Shown in pieces: positions 33,766 through 41,474 of a stretch of DNA of 64,000 nt (the stretch's first letter is position 1; every line of letters begins with the position of its first letter). This stretch comes from Lentisphaerae bacterium WC36 (lineage in GTDB: Bacteria; Verrucomicrobiota; Lentisphaeria; Victivallales; SZUA-371): positions 3,466,230 through 3,530,229 of the forward strand of contig CP085689.1 in the NCBI GenBank assembly GCA_020683205.1, written 5' to 3'. Position numbers and translations under genes: made by a program. Under the pieces are notes generated by a model. The model worked only from the letters and a program-made list of their open reading frames with translations, made no database searches and was not told where the DNA came from.

Positions 33766-34146
33766 TTCAAGTTCCCAAGCTTTACGAGCGACAATTTCTG
33801 CAATATCTGCTCGTTCACCATTTGGAAGCTTACGGAAATTATTTAAAAGTAAAATTTCATCTGCTTTTAATTCATTATTTGAATTACGCCTAGCATGTAA
33901 TTCTTTGAATGAAATTCCACTTTTTTCACTGACAAAAAGGTCACAAAGAATTTCCATTTCCGTTCTTGTTGCCCCGAGCTCTTCAAGTTTATTACCAATC
34001 GCTTTTAATTGATCAATATTAATGAGTGCTTTTCCGTGGCGAACTTTTGAAACTTGAGCCTGTTTAAAATTAATTAAATCTGCTATTTCTATAACTTTTA
34101 CGTTATATTTCGTCATTAATTCACTTAAATATTGTCCAAATTGCAT
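33757..34146 (-). CDS. XRE-family repressor-like regulator, module 2
   Basis: 129 aa. N-terminal HTH (VKVIEIADLINFKQAQVSKVRHGKALINIDQLKAIGNKL), C-terminal part helical (EILLLNNFRKLPNGERADIAEIV). AAAAGG precedes the ATG. Divergent from a Cro-like gene at 34341, with operator-like sites between them; this is the standard lysogeny switch layout, so it is the best candidate for the active prophage repressor. Confidence 0.85.
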   Translation of the reverse strand: MQFGQYLSELMTKYNVKVIEIADLINFKQAQVSKVRHGKALINIDQLKAIGNKLEELGATRTEMEILCDLFVSEKSGISFKELHARRNSNNELKADEILLLNNFRKLPNGERADIAEIVARKAWELESK

Positions 34147-34200
34147 AGTTTTATACCTTTTTAATTGAGGGTTTAATATTTTCTTTTGTATAACAATAAC

Positions 34201-34321
34201 GTTATATAGCTAAAAAGGCAAGTTTTTTCCTTAAAAAAGATAAAAAAGTTAAAAAAATAGCAAAAAAAGAATAAAACAGCTTGAAATGTAACTAAAAAGC
34301 TATATAATTAACTATATAAGA
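34201..34321. promoter_or_regulatory. Lysogeny-switch operators and early promoter
   Basis: TTATATAGC (34202) and its complement GCTATATAA (34299), plus ACTATATAA (34311), look like repeated operator sites. On the plus strand TTGAAA (34281) and TATAAT (34303) are 16 bp apart and would drive the Cro-like gene; the -10 box lies inside an operator. Confidence 0.6.
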
Positions 34322-34340
34322 ATAAAGCAGGGGCTAAAAA

Positions 34341-34523
34341 ATGTCTAAACTAGAAGAAATTTTAAAATTAAAGAATAAAAGCTGTTATTGGCTAGCAAAA
34401 CAATTAAAAAAATCAACAGCAACAGTCTTAAGCAGAAAAAAACATGGAATTAAAAATATATCAACAGCCAAAGAATATGCCGTTTTTTTAGACGTCGATC
34501 CAATTGAATTAATTGAAAGATAA
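34341..34523 (+). CDS. Cro-like HTH protein
   Basis: 60 aa, essentially one Cro/C1-type HTH (LAKQLKKSTATVLSRKKHGIKNISTAKEYAVFLDVDP). First gene of the rightward early operon, opposite the 129-aa repressor. Likely represses the repressor promoter and its own promoter during lytic growth, by analogy with Cro. Confidence 0.8.
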   Translation: MSKLEEILKLKNKSCYWLAKQLKKSTATVLSRKKHGIKNISTAKEYAVFLDVDPIELIER

Positions 34524-34539
34524 ATAAGGAGATTAAAAA

Positions 34540-34608
34540 ATGTTTGAAGATGTTTTAAATGAAAGTATTAAAAATGCTGAAGAATGCAAATCTCAACAAA
34601 GCAGTTAA
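34540..34608 (+). CDS. 22-aa peptide ORF at module 2 edge
   Basis: MFEDVLNESIKNAEECKSQ... with a very strong AAGGAGAT site 8 nt before the ATG, 16 bp after the Cro-like gene. The stop region GTTAATTAAGATT then ACCCTTTTTTG is the same as at the end of the 48-aa gene of module 1. Probably translated; function unknown. Confidence 0.45.
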   Translation: MFEDVLNESIKNAEECKSQQSS

Positions 34609-34627
34609 TTAAGATTTACCCTTTTTT

Positions 34628-34673
34628 GACACCGTGGCGGTCGGTGTAAAACCCCGCCAAACTTTAAACAATT
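34628..34673 (+). promoter_or_regulatory. Pseudoknot leader, copy 1
   Basis: ACACC (34629) pairs with GGTGT (34643), and GGCGG (34636) pairs with CCGCC (34654); the two stems interlock as an H-type pseudoknot. The 46 nt are identical to 35311-35356. It lies just upstream of the AAGGAATAG ribosome binding region of the 116-aa gene, so it could control translation. Confidence 0.6.
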
Positions 34674-34697
34674 TAACTAAAAGTAAGGAATAGAACA

Positions 34698-35048
34698 ATG
34701 CACAAAGCAGATTGCGATAAAATCCCAATTGAGGGAATCGTAAACAGAGAAGCGGCTGAACTTCATCATATTGAATCAGAAATTAAGAGGTTACAAAACA
34801 GAAGGGCAGAATTAGTAAGTAATGTTGAAGCAGGCGGTATTTTGAACTGTCAGATTTTTGTGCCACATTCGCCTGTAGATTTTTTAGCACCTTATCCATG
34901 GTTTTGCTGGATTGATTTACTTACAGATGATAAAAAACTACCATCTACAAAAAGAATCGTTCGCAAGTTTAAAACTCGCGATGATTTATTAAAAGCATTA
35001 CCAAATATTTTAATTAGTCCTCATCAAGAAGGGGAGGAGAAAGTTTAA
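34698..35048 (+). CDS. Hypothetical protein of cassette 1 (plus strand)
   Basis: 116 aa; the N-terminal helical stretch (AAELHHIESEIKRLQNRRAELV) is probably coiled coil, followed by an aromatic-rich segment (DFLAPYPWFCWIDLL) and a basic tail. No family recognised. It follows the pseudoknot leader, and its 3' end overlaps the convergent 66-aa gene by 35 bp. Confidence 0.6.
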   Translation: MHKADCDKIPIEGIVNREAAELHHIESEIKRLQNRRAELVSNVEAGGILNCQIFVPHSPVDFLAPYPWFCWIDLLTDDKKLPSTKRIVRKFKTRDDLLKALPNILISPHQEGEEKV

Positions 35049-35214
35049 AAAATATTTCTTTGACACCATCTTTATTTTTGGGGCTCCAAATTTTATAATC
35101 CATAAATTCTTGGTCGCCATTCCAACCAAAAAATACACGGTCGTCATCATCATAATAACTTAGAATTTCTTTTAATTCTTTAACAGTTTTATATGGGAAT
35201 TTAATATCATTCAT
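35014..35214 (-). CDS. Hypothetical protein of cassette 1 (minus strand)
   Basis: 66 aa (MNDIKFPYKTVKELKEILSY...), acidic DDDDR and several aromatics; no family recognised. It is real rather than a shadow because it starts behind an 82-bp promoter/leader block that is repeated, with one substitution, in front of the other minus-strand gene at 35565-35768, including the AAGGAAATTAACAAA ribosome binding region. Confidence 0.6.
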   Translation of the reverse strand: MNDIKFPYKTVKELKEILSYYDDDDRVFFGWNGDQEFMDYKIWSPKNKDGVKEIFFKLSPPLLDED

Positions 35215-35293
35215 TTTGTTAATTTCCTTGTTGTTAAATTAATAATTTTTAGTGTAGGAGCTTAAATATAGCATTAGCAATAAATATTAGCAA
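35212..35293 (-). promoter_or_regulatory. Repeated promoter/leader block, copy 1
   Basis: 82 bp nearly identical to 35766-35847. On the minus strand TTGCTA (35293-35288) and TATATT (35270-35265) are exactly 17 bp apart; AAGGAAATTAACAAA then the ATG follow. Confidence 0.7.
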
Positions 35294-35310
35294 GTGAAGT
35301 TAGATAGTAG

Positions 35311-35356
35311 GACACCGTGGCGGTCGGTGTAAAACCCCGCCAAACTTTAAACAATT
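35311..35356 (+). promoter_or_regulatory. Pseudoknot leader, copy 2
   Basis: Identical 46-nt copy of 34628-34673: ACACC (35312)/GGTGT (35326) and GGCGG (35319)/CCGCC (35337), again 27 nt before the start codon of the plus-strand gene. Confidence 0.6.
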
Positions 35357-35382
35357 AACCAAAAAAAATAAGGAATAGAAAA

Positions 35383-35568
35383 ATGAGCATGTGTGAAATT
35401 TTAGGAATTGGCAAATATGCAGCATTAAGAAAAGCTTCTTTTCAAGCAGCGGTTTATAAAAATGGAGAACTGCATATCTCATTAAGCAATAAAAATATGA
35501 AAATAAAATGTAGCAAAGAAGACGCTGAAAAATTTTTTCAACAATTAGCGTCTAAAAATATTAATTAA
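35383..35568 (+). CDS. Hypothetical protein of cassette 2 (plus strand)
   Basis: 61 aa (MSMCEILGIGKYAALRKASF...), a compact basic protein with a beta-like middle (AVYKNGELHISLSNKNMKIKC). Unlike the corresponding cassette 1 protein. AAGGAATAG precedes the ATG behind the shared pseudoknot leader. It overlaps the convergent 67-aa gene by 4 bp. Confidence 0.55.
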   Translation: MSMCEILGIGKYAALRKASFQAAVYKNGELHISLSNKNMKIKCSKEDAEKFFQQLASKNIN

Positions 35569-35768
35569 TCTTGAAAAAATGGACCACTTGTATTTCGATT
35601 CTCATGAATTTCTTCAATAGAGATAGTTTCAAAAGTATTGGATTGGTATACAGCTTGATCTTTATTGGATAATACAAAAACAATATAACCATCTTTATAG
35701 ATGATATTTTCAACTTCTGGGTATTCGTGAAAGTCTTTGTCCTTTAAAATAATTGACACTTTTTTCAT
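35565..35768 (-). CDS. Hypothetical protein of cassette 2 (minus strand)
   Basis: 67 aa (MKKVSIILKDKDFHEYPEVENIIYKDGYIVF...). The pattern of a short beta strand, YPEVENI, then YKDGYIVFVLS resembles small phage or toxin-antitoxin-associated proteins, but no family is recognised. It is driven by the second copy of the 82-bp promoter block. Confidence 0.55.
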   Translation of the reverse strand: MKKVSIILKDKDFHEYPEVENIIYKDGYIVFVLSNKDQAVYQSNTFETISIEEIHENRNTSGPFFQD

Positions 35769-35847
35769 TTTGTTAATTTCCTTGTTGTTAAATTAATAAA
35801 TTTTAGTGTAGGAGCTTAAATATAGCATTAGCAATAAATATTAGCAA
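35766..35847 (-). promoter_or_regulatory. Repeated promoter/leader block, copy 2
   Basis: Second copy of the 82-bp block; TTGCTA (35847-35842) and TATATT (35824-35819) again with 17-bp spacing. Confidence 0.7.
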
Positions 35848-35880
35848 ATTGAATAAAATAAGCCACAGCAGGCTTTAAAC

Positions 35881-36171
35881 GCTAGGCGGTGAAGTATTGG
35901 GATTACCCACACACCGCCGAAGCTCTTTAAAAAATACATTTTTACTTCCTTGATTAATGATTGACTTAGGGGCGGTGCTGAATTTTCAGCCGTAACGCAG
36001 ACCGAGCCGCCCCGCATTTTTCAAGTTTGGAAAAATTAATAATTTCGCAGTTAATGAAGTTTTGAGCGATGATTTTACTAACTGGGTACAAATAAAAAAA
36101 TTTATATTTTCTAAATTACTTTATTTTACTAATCGTTCACTAGTGGAGTAGCTCCAGTTTGAGTACTCCAC
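35881..36171 (+). other. Three successive hairpins in a non-coding early-region gap
   Basis: 35848-36212 holds no gene. Hairpin 1: GCT-A-GGCGGTG (35881) with CACCGCC-GA-AGC (35912) and an inner GGG/CCC. Hairpin 2: GGGGCGG (35969) with CCGCCCC (36007), followed by ATTTTT, perhaps a terminator. Hairpin 3: GTGGAGTA (36143) with TACTCCAC (36164), just before the excisionase-like gene. Confidence 0.6.
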
Positions 36172-36212
36172 GATTTAAAAAAATAACTTAAAAAATAACA
36201 TAAGGTGATAAA

Positions 36213-36527
36213 ATGGCAGCAACAGGAGAAGTTATTCATTGTGGTTTTTTAGACTGCAACGGTGAAAAACTTAAAAACTGTATTGTTATTCAATTAGACC
36301 AAAACGTCCAACATAGTATCATTGGGGCATTATGGCATCAAAATGTTAATATTTTATCAAGTAACGAACGTTTAACAATTGAAGAAGCGGCGGAGTATCT
36401 TAACTGTTCTACTGCAAAATTAAAACAATATTCAGCAAGCGGAGATTTAGTTGGAACACAAGTTGGCAAACGAAAAATGTATACAGTTGAAGAGCTGGAA
36501 AGATTTAGAGCTCTTTTTATTAAATAA
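36213..36527 (+). CDS. HTH/excisionase-like DNA-binding protein
   Basis: 104 aa. The C-terminal half is a MerR-type HTH of the excisionase family (ERLTIEEAAEYLNCSTAKLKQYSASGDLVGTQVGKRKMYTVEEL). The N-terminal 45 residues are unassigned. A good candidate for prophage excisionase or early regulator. AAGGTG precedes the ATG. Confidence 0.7.
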   Translation: MAATGEVIHCGFLDCNGEKLKNCIVIQLDQNVQHSIIGALWHQNVNILSSNERLTIEEAAEYLNCSTAKLKQYSASGDLVGTQVGKRKMYTVEELERFRALFIK

Positions 36528-36602
36528 AAAAGCTTAATAATTCTACGAAAATTATTAAGCAAGTATATAAATTTGAACATTTTATATAAGGATAACTTAC
36601 TT

Positions 36603-36731
36603 ATGAAAACACTTCTTTTCAAATCAAAAAACAAAAAAAATCGTGAAAAAGGCAATAAACACGCCCCTGGACGTTGTGTTTACGCTCTTTCAATGAAAAA
36701 ATTTAAAGCTAAAGTCAACGGGGGTGAGTGA
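36603..36731 (+). CDS. Small basic protein
   Basis: 42 aa (MKTLLFKSKNKKNREKGNK...YALSMKKFKAKVNGGE), strongly basic. AAGGATAA lies upstream and its TGA overlaps the ATG of the next gene (TGATG), suggesting translational coupling and a genuine gene. No family recognised. Confidence 0.5.
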   Translation: MKTLLFKSKNKKNREKGNKHAPGRCVYALSMKKFKAKVNGGE

Positions 36732-37240
36732 TGATTGCAGAGAGTAAAACGTGGGCGGAATTAGTCGAAAATATCACGCATTTAGAAAATGAAAACGCCC
36801 GTTTAAAAGCGGAAAAAGTGCAAAAAATTAATGAGGTTACTAAACTTCATGAAGAGATAGAAACTCTTAAAAAATTAAACATTAATAAAAGCGATAAGCT
36901 GTTTGAGTTTGCAGATCAAGAGAAAAAATTTGATGAAACAGTTGCTTGTTTTCAAGAGGAATTAGCTTATGCCGATGGCGAATTTGAAAAATATTCGCAC
37001 CCATTTGTTAAGATTTTTATGTTGTGTTTGGAAATTAGCAAAAATACAAGTCATAGTGCAGGGTTCTTTTTTTATCCAACTGAATCATCGTGTGGAGTGA
37101 ATATTTACTTCAATGGCTGCAATTCTTATAGCAAACCTGATAAAGATTATATTATTTTCGAAAATTCAGATACTGCTAATTATATCGCTCTTTTACAAAA
37201 ATTCAGAGATGACCACTTAAAAAACGAGGTGGAAAAATGA
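36731..37240 (+). CDS. Coiled-coil phage protein
   Basis: 169 aa from the ATG at 36731 (a GTG one codon earlier is also in frame). Residues about 10-70 form a heptad-rich coiled coil (LENENARLKAEKVQKINEVTKLHEEIETLKKL); the C-terminal part has beta/aromatic segments (GFFFYPTESSCGVNIYFNG). Unknown function. Its end overlaps the methyltransferase start by 4 bp (ATGA). Confidence 0.65.
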   Translation: MIAESKTWAELVENITHLENENARLKAEKVQKINEVTKLHEEIETLKKLNINKSDKLFEFADQEKKFDETVACFQEELAYADGEFEKYSHPFVKIFMLCLEISKNTSHSAGFFFYPTESSCGVNIYFNGCNSYSKPDKDYIIFENSDTANYIALLQKFRDDHLKNEVEK

Positions 37241-38484
37241 ATATACTTAGCTTATTTGATGGTATGAGTTGCGGGCGCATAGCTCCTGAGCGATTAGGAA
37301 TTAAAGTTACTAATTATTTTGCAAGTGAAATTGATAAATATGCAATCAAAGTTTCAAAAAGTAATTATTCTGATATTGAGCATTTAGGTGATGTTACCGC
37401 TTGGCATTTTTGGGATTTGCCAAAGATTGATTTAATAATTGGCGGTTCGCCTTGCCAAGGGTTCAGTTTTGCGGGCAAGCAGCTGAATTTTAAAGATCCA
37501 CGCAGTAAACTATTTTTTTGGTTCGTTGATATTCTTGAATATTATAAGCCAAAATATTTTATGCTTGAAAATGTTAAAATGAAAAAAGAATACCAGGACA
37601 TAATTACTAGCTATTTAGGAGTTGAGCCCATCGAAATAAATTCAGCTTTAGTTTCTGCTCAGAATAGAAAACGCTTATACTGGACTAATATTCAAAACGT
37701 CACGCAGCCGAAAGACAAAGGAATTTTATTAAAAGACATTATTCACGAAAATAATTTTAGTGATAAAATGGTGGAAACTTTCAATATCAACCCGAGTGGC
37801 AAAGGTCAAAACGGCAACGTGTATTGCATAAACAATACAAAAAGTCCAACTTTAACAACCAATAAAGGGGAAGGTATAAAAATAAGCGTTCCGCTTGATG
37901 ATTATAAAGTAGAATTAACAAAAGATTTTATTTTTAGTAAAAGTGAAAAATCTAATAAAGTGGGTTTCTTTAGAACTGATAGCCAAGCAAATAGAGTTTA
38001 TTTCATTAATAATAAAGCAATAACTTTATGCGGAGACGCTGGCGGCGGTGCTGCTAAAATGGGTCAATATTTAATCACTTTTAACTTAACAGAGAAAGAA
38101 AAAAATCTTATCAATTTTGAGGATAATTTAGTAAAAATCAAACAAGCGACAAAAAAAGGATTCATTATCGCAAATTCTTTCGATTCGATAAATTTTGACT
38201 TTCCAGCATCTAAAACAAGACGTGGTAGAGTTAGCAAACAAAAGGCTAATACGTTATTAGCAAACGGAATGAACCAAGGTGTATTTATTAAGATCGATAA
38301 TGACTTATTTTTTGGTTATATTCGAAAATTAACCCGCAACGAATGTGAAATATTACAAACTGTTCCTGTGAATTATACCGCAGCAGTTAGCAAGGCTCAA
38401 GCGTACAAAATGTTAGGCAATGGCTGGACGGTTGATGTTATCGTTCATATTTTACAACCTTTGGTAATGGAGGTGGCGGAATGA
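37237..38484 (+). CDS. dcm: DNA (cytosine-5) methyltransferase
   Basis: 415 aa of the C5-methyltransferase family: motif I LSLFDGMSCGR (4-14), catalytic motif IV GGSPCQGFSFAG with Cys73, ENVK motif VI near residue 110, QNRKRLYW motif VIII (about 141-148), target-recognition region about 180-340, and C-terminal motif X AYKMLGNGWTVDV. It transfers methyl groups from S-adenosylmethionine to cytosine in a specific site. No restriction enzyme is nearby, so it probably protects phage DNA from host restriction. In an overlapping early gene string. Confidence 0.93.
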   Translation: MNILSLFDGMSCGRIAPERLGIKVTNYFASEIDKYAIKVSKSNYSDIEHLGDVTAWHFWDLPKIDLIIGGSPCQGFSFAGKQLNFKDPRSKLFFWFVDILEYYKPKYFMLENVKMKKEYQDIITSYLGVEPIEINSALVSAQNRKRLYWTNIQNVTQPKDKGILLKDIIHENNFSDKMVETFNINPSGKGQNGNVYCINNTKSPTLTTNKGEGIKISVPLDDYKVELTKDFIFSKSEKSNKVGFFRTDSQANRVYFINNKAITLCGDAGGGAAKMGQYLITFNLTEKEKNLINFEDNLVKIKQATKKGFIIANSFDSINFDFPASKTRRGRVSKQKANTLLANGMNQGVFIKIDNDLFFGYIRKLTRNECEILQTVPVNYTAAVSKAQAYKMLGNGWTVDVIVHILQPLVMEVAE

Positions 38485-39053
38485 GTAAGTTTGCGGTTAA
38501 AAGTAAGGTTTTCCCTACTGGGGAAATTGAAATTAAAGACAAAATTTTTGTTGTGAATGACACTGTTAAGAAAAGTATTGTTAAAACTAAAAAATATAGT
38601 ATTCATGTTGATATTTTTAATAGTAGAGAACAGGCTCAAAGTGCTATTAATAATGAATTACAGCGTCAAGCACGCAAAGAGCGGTTAATTCCTAAAAAGA
38701 AATATTACACGGCTAGGATTAGCTTTGAAGCATACAGAAAACTACAAAAAGAAGCTGAATTACATAATGATTCAATTTGCGACATTGCGAGTAAGGCGGT
38801 GATTTTTGGTTTTAAAAGAGCTTTGCAAAATGTAGTTAAGAATAAAAATGATAAACTTAACTACAAAGAGGAGGAAAAAGAAAAGCTACACCCAAACCCG
38901 CTACAATTTAAAAGTTATCAGCCAATCACTGGGGAGGAATTTCGCTACTTTTTAGATTGTTATTTAGAGCATTCGGCATTAAATCCACCGAAGCCGACCA
39001 AACCCCTAGAAATTCCATCATGTGACCAAAAATATTATCAAGGAGCTATTTAA
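38481..39053 (+). CDS. Hypothetical phage early protein
   Basis: 190 aa; overlaps the methyltransferase end by 4 bp. The N-terminal beta part (VKSKVFPTGEIEIKDKIFVVND) is followed by a basic helical segment (SAINNELQRQARKERLIPKKKYYTARISFEAYRKL), possibly nucleic-acid binding. No family recognised. Probably translationally coupled to the preceding gene. Confidence 0.6.
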   Translation: MSKFAVKSKVFPTGEIEIKDKIFVVNDTVKKSIVKTKKYSIHVDIFNSREQAQSAINNELQRQARKERLIPKKKYYTARISFEAYRKLQKEAELHNDSICDIASKAVIFGFKRALQNVVKNKNDKLNYKEEEKEKLHPNPLQFKSYQPITGEEFRYFLDCYLEHSALNPPKPTKPLEIPSCDQKYYQGAI

Positions 39054-39054
39054 A

Positions 39055-39597
39055 ATGAGCACTGAAATTTTACATTTACCAAAATTAGAGCAATCTATTT
39101 ATTGTGTCTTAAAAGATGAAAAAACATTAAAAAAAGGTGCTGAGTGTACAGCTGACAAGCCGTGTCGTTTTTGCATTAAACACAATAAGGAACGGTTAGA
39201 AGAATGGTATAAAAAATGTTTAGAATATTCATATTCTTACTGCTATTCAGAATTAAAAAATTTTAACAAATTAGACCGTGACGCTACTAGAAAACGTTTA
39301 ATTAAAGCTTATCCGTGGAGCCATTTAGGATCTAGTACAAAACTTAAAAACGCTATCGAAAAGAAATTAACTAAAATTTGGACTACGGCGGTAGATGAAA
39401 TGATGGTTAAATGTACTGATTCTTTTATACCTGTAATTACTAAATATGAAAAAAAAATCAGTGCAAAAGGCATAGTTCGCAATAAAAATTGCGGGCAAGA
39501 AGCTTTATGGAATGATGAACATTTTACGAAAAAAACTCAAAGTTGTTCAAAAATTCCATTACATGAAGCTTGTCGTGAAGCAATGAAAAATTCTTAA
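39055..39597 (+). CDS. Cys-containing hypothetical phage protein
   Basis: 180 aa from the ATG at 39055, which has AAGGAG 8 nt upstream; an upstream in-frame ATG at 39022 lacks one. Cys pattern CTADKPCRFCIKH could bind zinc, followed by a helical middle and KNKNCGQEALWNDEHF. Unknown function, in the replication-region operon. Confidence 0.65.
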   Translation: MSTEILHLPKLEQSIYCVLKDEKTLKKGAECTADKPCRFCIKHNKERLEEWYKKCLEYSYSYCYSELKNFNKLDRDATRKRLIKAYPWSHLGSSTKLKNAIEKKLTKIWTTAVDEMMVKCTDSFIPVITKYEKKISAKGIVRNKNCGQEALWNDEHFTKKTQSCSKIPLHEACREAMKNS

Positions 39598-39609
39598 AGG
39601 AGTATACCA

Positions 39610-40401
39610 ATGTGTAACGGATATATTATGACGCCACGCTCTTTTTTAAGCAGCATTAGTGCGTCAAGAGGAATAGACTATCTAGGGCTCATGTACTTTT
39701 TATATACGAGTGCAAATCACACTGATAAGTATTTTGACGGCGAATTAATCAAACGTGGTCAATTGGTTATTGGCGTGGCGAAATTTGCTAAAGATATTTC
39801 AGTGTCTAGGGGGTTGTCCTTTAGCCGTTCAAAGGTTGTTCGTATGTTGTCTAACTTGCAAAAAGACGGCTTTTTAACACTGAAAGCGGACAGTAAAAAA
39901 ACGGTTGTAACTATCTGCAATTATGACAATTACAATGATTCAGAATATTACAAGCGAACAACGAGCGGACAGCAAGTGAACAACCAACAAACAGCGAGCG
40001 AACAACCAACGGACACAATAGAAACAATTAAACAATTAAATCTCTCTAATAGCGAAAATTTTGAATCTGAATTGCAATATTTTGAAATGGTAATTGATGA
40101 GAAATTTAAAAATGATAGTGAAATTACTACTCAATTATTGAATTGGATTAAAAAGAAATTTGCAAATTTAGGGCAATATTCAAGAATGGATTTTGACGCT
40201 GATTTATTGACCGTGGCAAGGATTCCAAAGGCAAATAGAGCAAACTCGATTGCAGGAAGCATTTCAAGTAATTCAAAGGTTATTCGTGATGCTAGAGGAT
40301 TCGGAAATCCGAATAGAAATAATCCAAATAATTTCTCAAATAAAAGTTGTGAGGTTGAAATTACTAACGATAATAGCCCGTTGGCGGCAATTGGAGGGTG
40401 A
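39610..40401 (+). CDS. Phage replication initiator-like protein (winged-helix N-terminus)
   Basis: 263 aa. The N-terminal half has the pattern of phage replisome organisers: KRGQLVIGVAKFAKD, then FSRSKVVRMLSNLQKDGFLTLKADSKKTVVTICNYDNYN, a winged-helix DNA-binding fold. A Gln/Thr-rich linker (about 115-140) leads to a C-terminal helical domain with an Asn-rich tail. The next gene is a DnaC-like ATPase, the classical O/P-type arrangement, so it probably binds the phage origin and recruits the loader. AAAGGAG precedes the ATG. Confidence 0.75.
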   Translation: MCNGYIMTPRSFLSSISASRGIDYLGLMYFLYTSANHTDKYFDGELIKRGQLVIGVAKFAKDISVSRGLSFSRSKVVRMLSNLQKDGFLTLKADSKKTVVTICNYDNYNDSEYYKRTTSGQQVNNQQTASEQPTDTIETIKQLNLSNSENFESELQYFEMVIDEKFKNDSEITTQLLNWIKKKFANLGQYSRMDFDADLLTVARIPKANRANSIAGSISSNSKVIRDARGFGNPNRNNPNNFSNKSCEVEITNDNSPLAAIGG

Positions 40402-40405
40402 ATAA

Positions 40406-41221
40406 ATGTCAACATTTAATGAACCTAAAGTTTTAGACGCGGTTTGCAAAAAGTGTCAAAAAAACATCAAAATTGAATTATCGCAAGGTGAATTTACTCT
40501 TGATTTTTTACGAGAAACACGTTTAAAATATGCGATTTGTAACGATTGTAGCAACATTGAAAATAGTCGTGTTAAAGAATTAAAAAGGAAACGCAGTCAA
40601 GACGATATCCAACACAAACAAGATGCTCTTTACAATGAACGACTTGAATTTAGCCGCTTGAAAGAGTTTGAGCTTGAAGACTACGACCCAAACCATAAGA
40701 ATGCTAATGAAAAATTATTTAATTTTTTAAATGAAAATTGCAATAATTCAGTATGGATTGGTGGAATTACTGGTAAAAATAAAACCCGATTACTGCAAAA
40801 ATTTGCTTTTGAACAGCTTAAAAATAAGACGGTTTATTTTGCTCCAGCTGACATTCTTATGAATGATATTGTTGGCTATTTTTCAAAAAGTGCTTACTTA
40901 GGAAATAAATTTTTAAATTCGCTTTTTGAGGTTGATTTACTAATTATTGACGACCTAGGAACTGAAGATACAACCGTGTCAAAAATGAAACGCTTTTTTT
41001 CATTAATCAACGCTCGTTACATTCGTAGTGAACAGCAAAGAAAATACCTAGCAGGTCGATGGATTGGCGAAAAACCAAAAGGCTGGCAATTGTGGATCAC
41101 TTCAAACGACAACGGTAAAAATTTACAAAAAAAATATCATGATTTAGGCTTAGACATTCAAGAAAAACCATTAATTAGACGTTTACAAGAAGTTTGCAAA
41201 ATTTACATGGATTTTGAATAA
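40406..41221 (+). CDS. DnaC-like helicase-loader ATPase
   Basis: 271 aa. N-terminal zinc-ribbon-like Cys pairs (C14/C17 and C45/C48), a Walker A-like loop GGITGKNKT (119-127) and Walker B LLIIDDLGTED typical of DnaC/DnaA-type AAA+ proteins. The Walker A lacks the usual GxGKT spelling (GKNKT). It probably loads the host replicative helicase at the phage origin. It begins 2 nt after the initiator gene. Confidence 0.8.
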   Translation: MSTFNEPKVLDAVCKKCQKNIKIELSQGEFTLDFLRETRLKYAICNDCSNIENSRVKELKRKRSQDDIQHKQDALYNERLEFSRLKEFELEDYDPNHKNANEKLFNFLNENCNNSVWIGGITGKNKTRLLQKFAFEQLKNKTVYFAPADILMNDIVGYFSKSAYLGNKFLNSLFEVDLLIIDDLGTEDTTVSKMKRFFSLINARYIRSEQQRKYLAGRWIGEKPKGWQLWITSNDNGKNLQKKYHDLGLDIQEKPLIRRLQEVCKIYMDFE

Positions 41222-41238
41222 AACAGGAGGTAGAGAAA

Positions 41239-41469
41239 ATGAGTAAAGATGAAATTATTTATGATTTTGACGCTGAAAACAGAAGCTTGAAAAAGAAAAT
41301 TAAAGAACTAAACACGAATATAATTTTATTTAAAATCAAAATAAATCAGCTTGAGAGTCAGCTAGAACCGTCACGGGTGAAGCTTAGAAAATCGCAACTG
41401 CTTTGTGATTATTCTATTATTATCGTTTTTATTTTAATCGCAATAATTTGTATATTTTTCGGGAGGTAA
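41239..41469 (+). CDS. Small coiled-coil membrane protein
   Basis: 76 aa: N-terminal coiled coil (NRSLKKKIKELNTNIILFKIKINQLESQL) and one C-terminal membrane helix (YSIIIVFILIAIICIFF). AGGAGG precedes the ATG. Function unknown. Confidence 0.6.
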   Translation: MSKDEIIYDFDAENRSLKKKIKELNTNIILFKIKINQLESQLEPSRVKLRKSQLLCDYSIIIVFILIAIICIFFGR

Positions 41470-41474
41470 TAATT

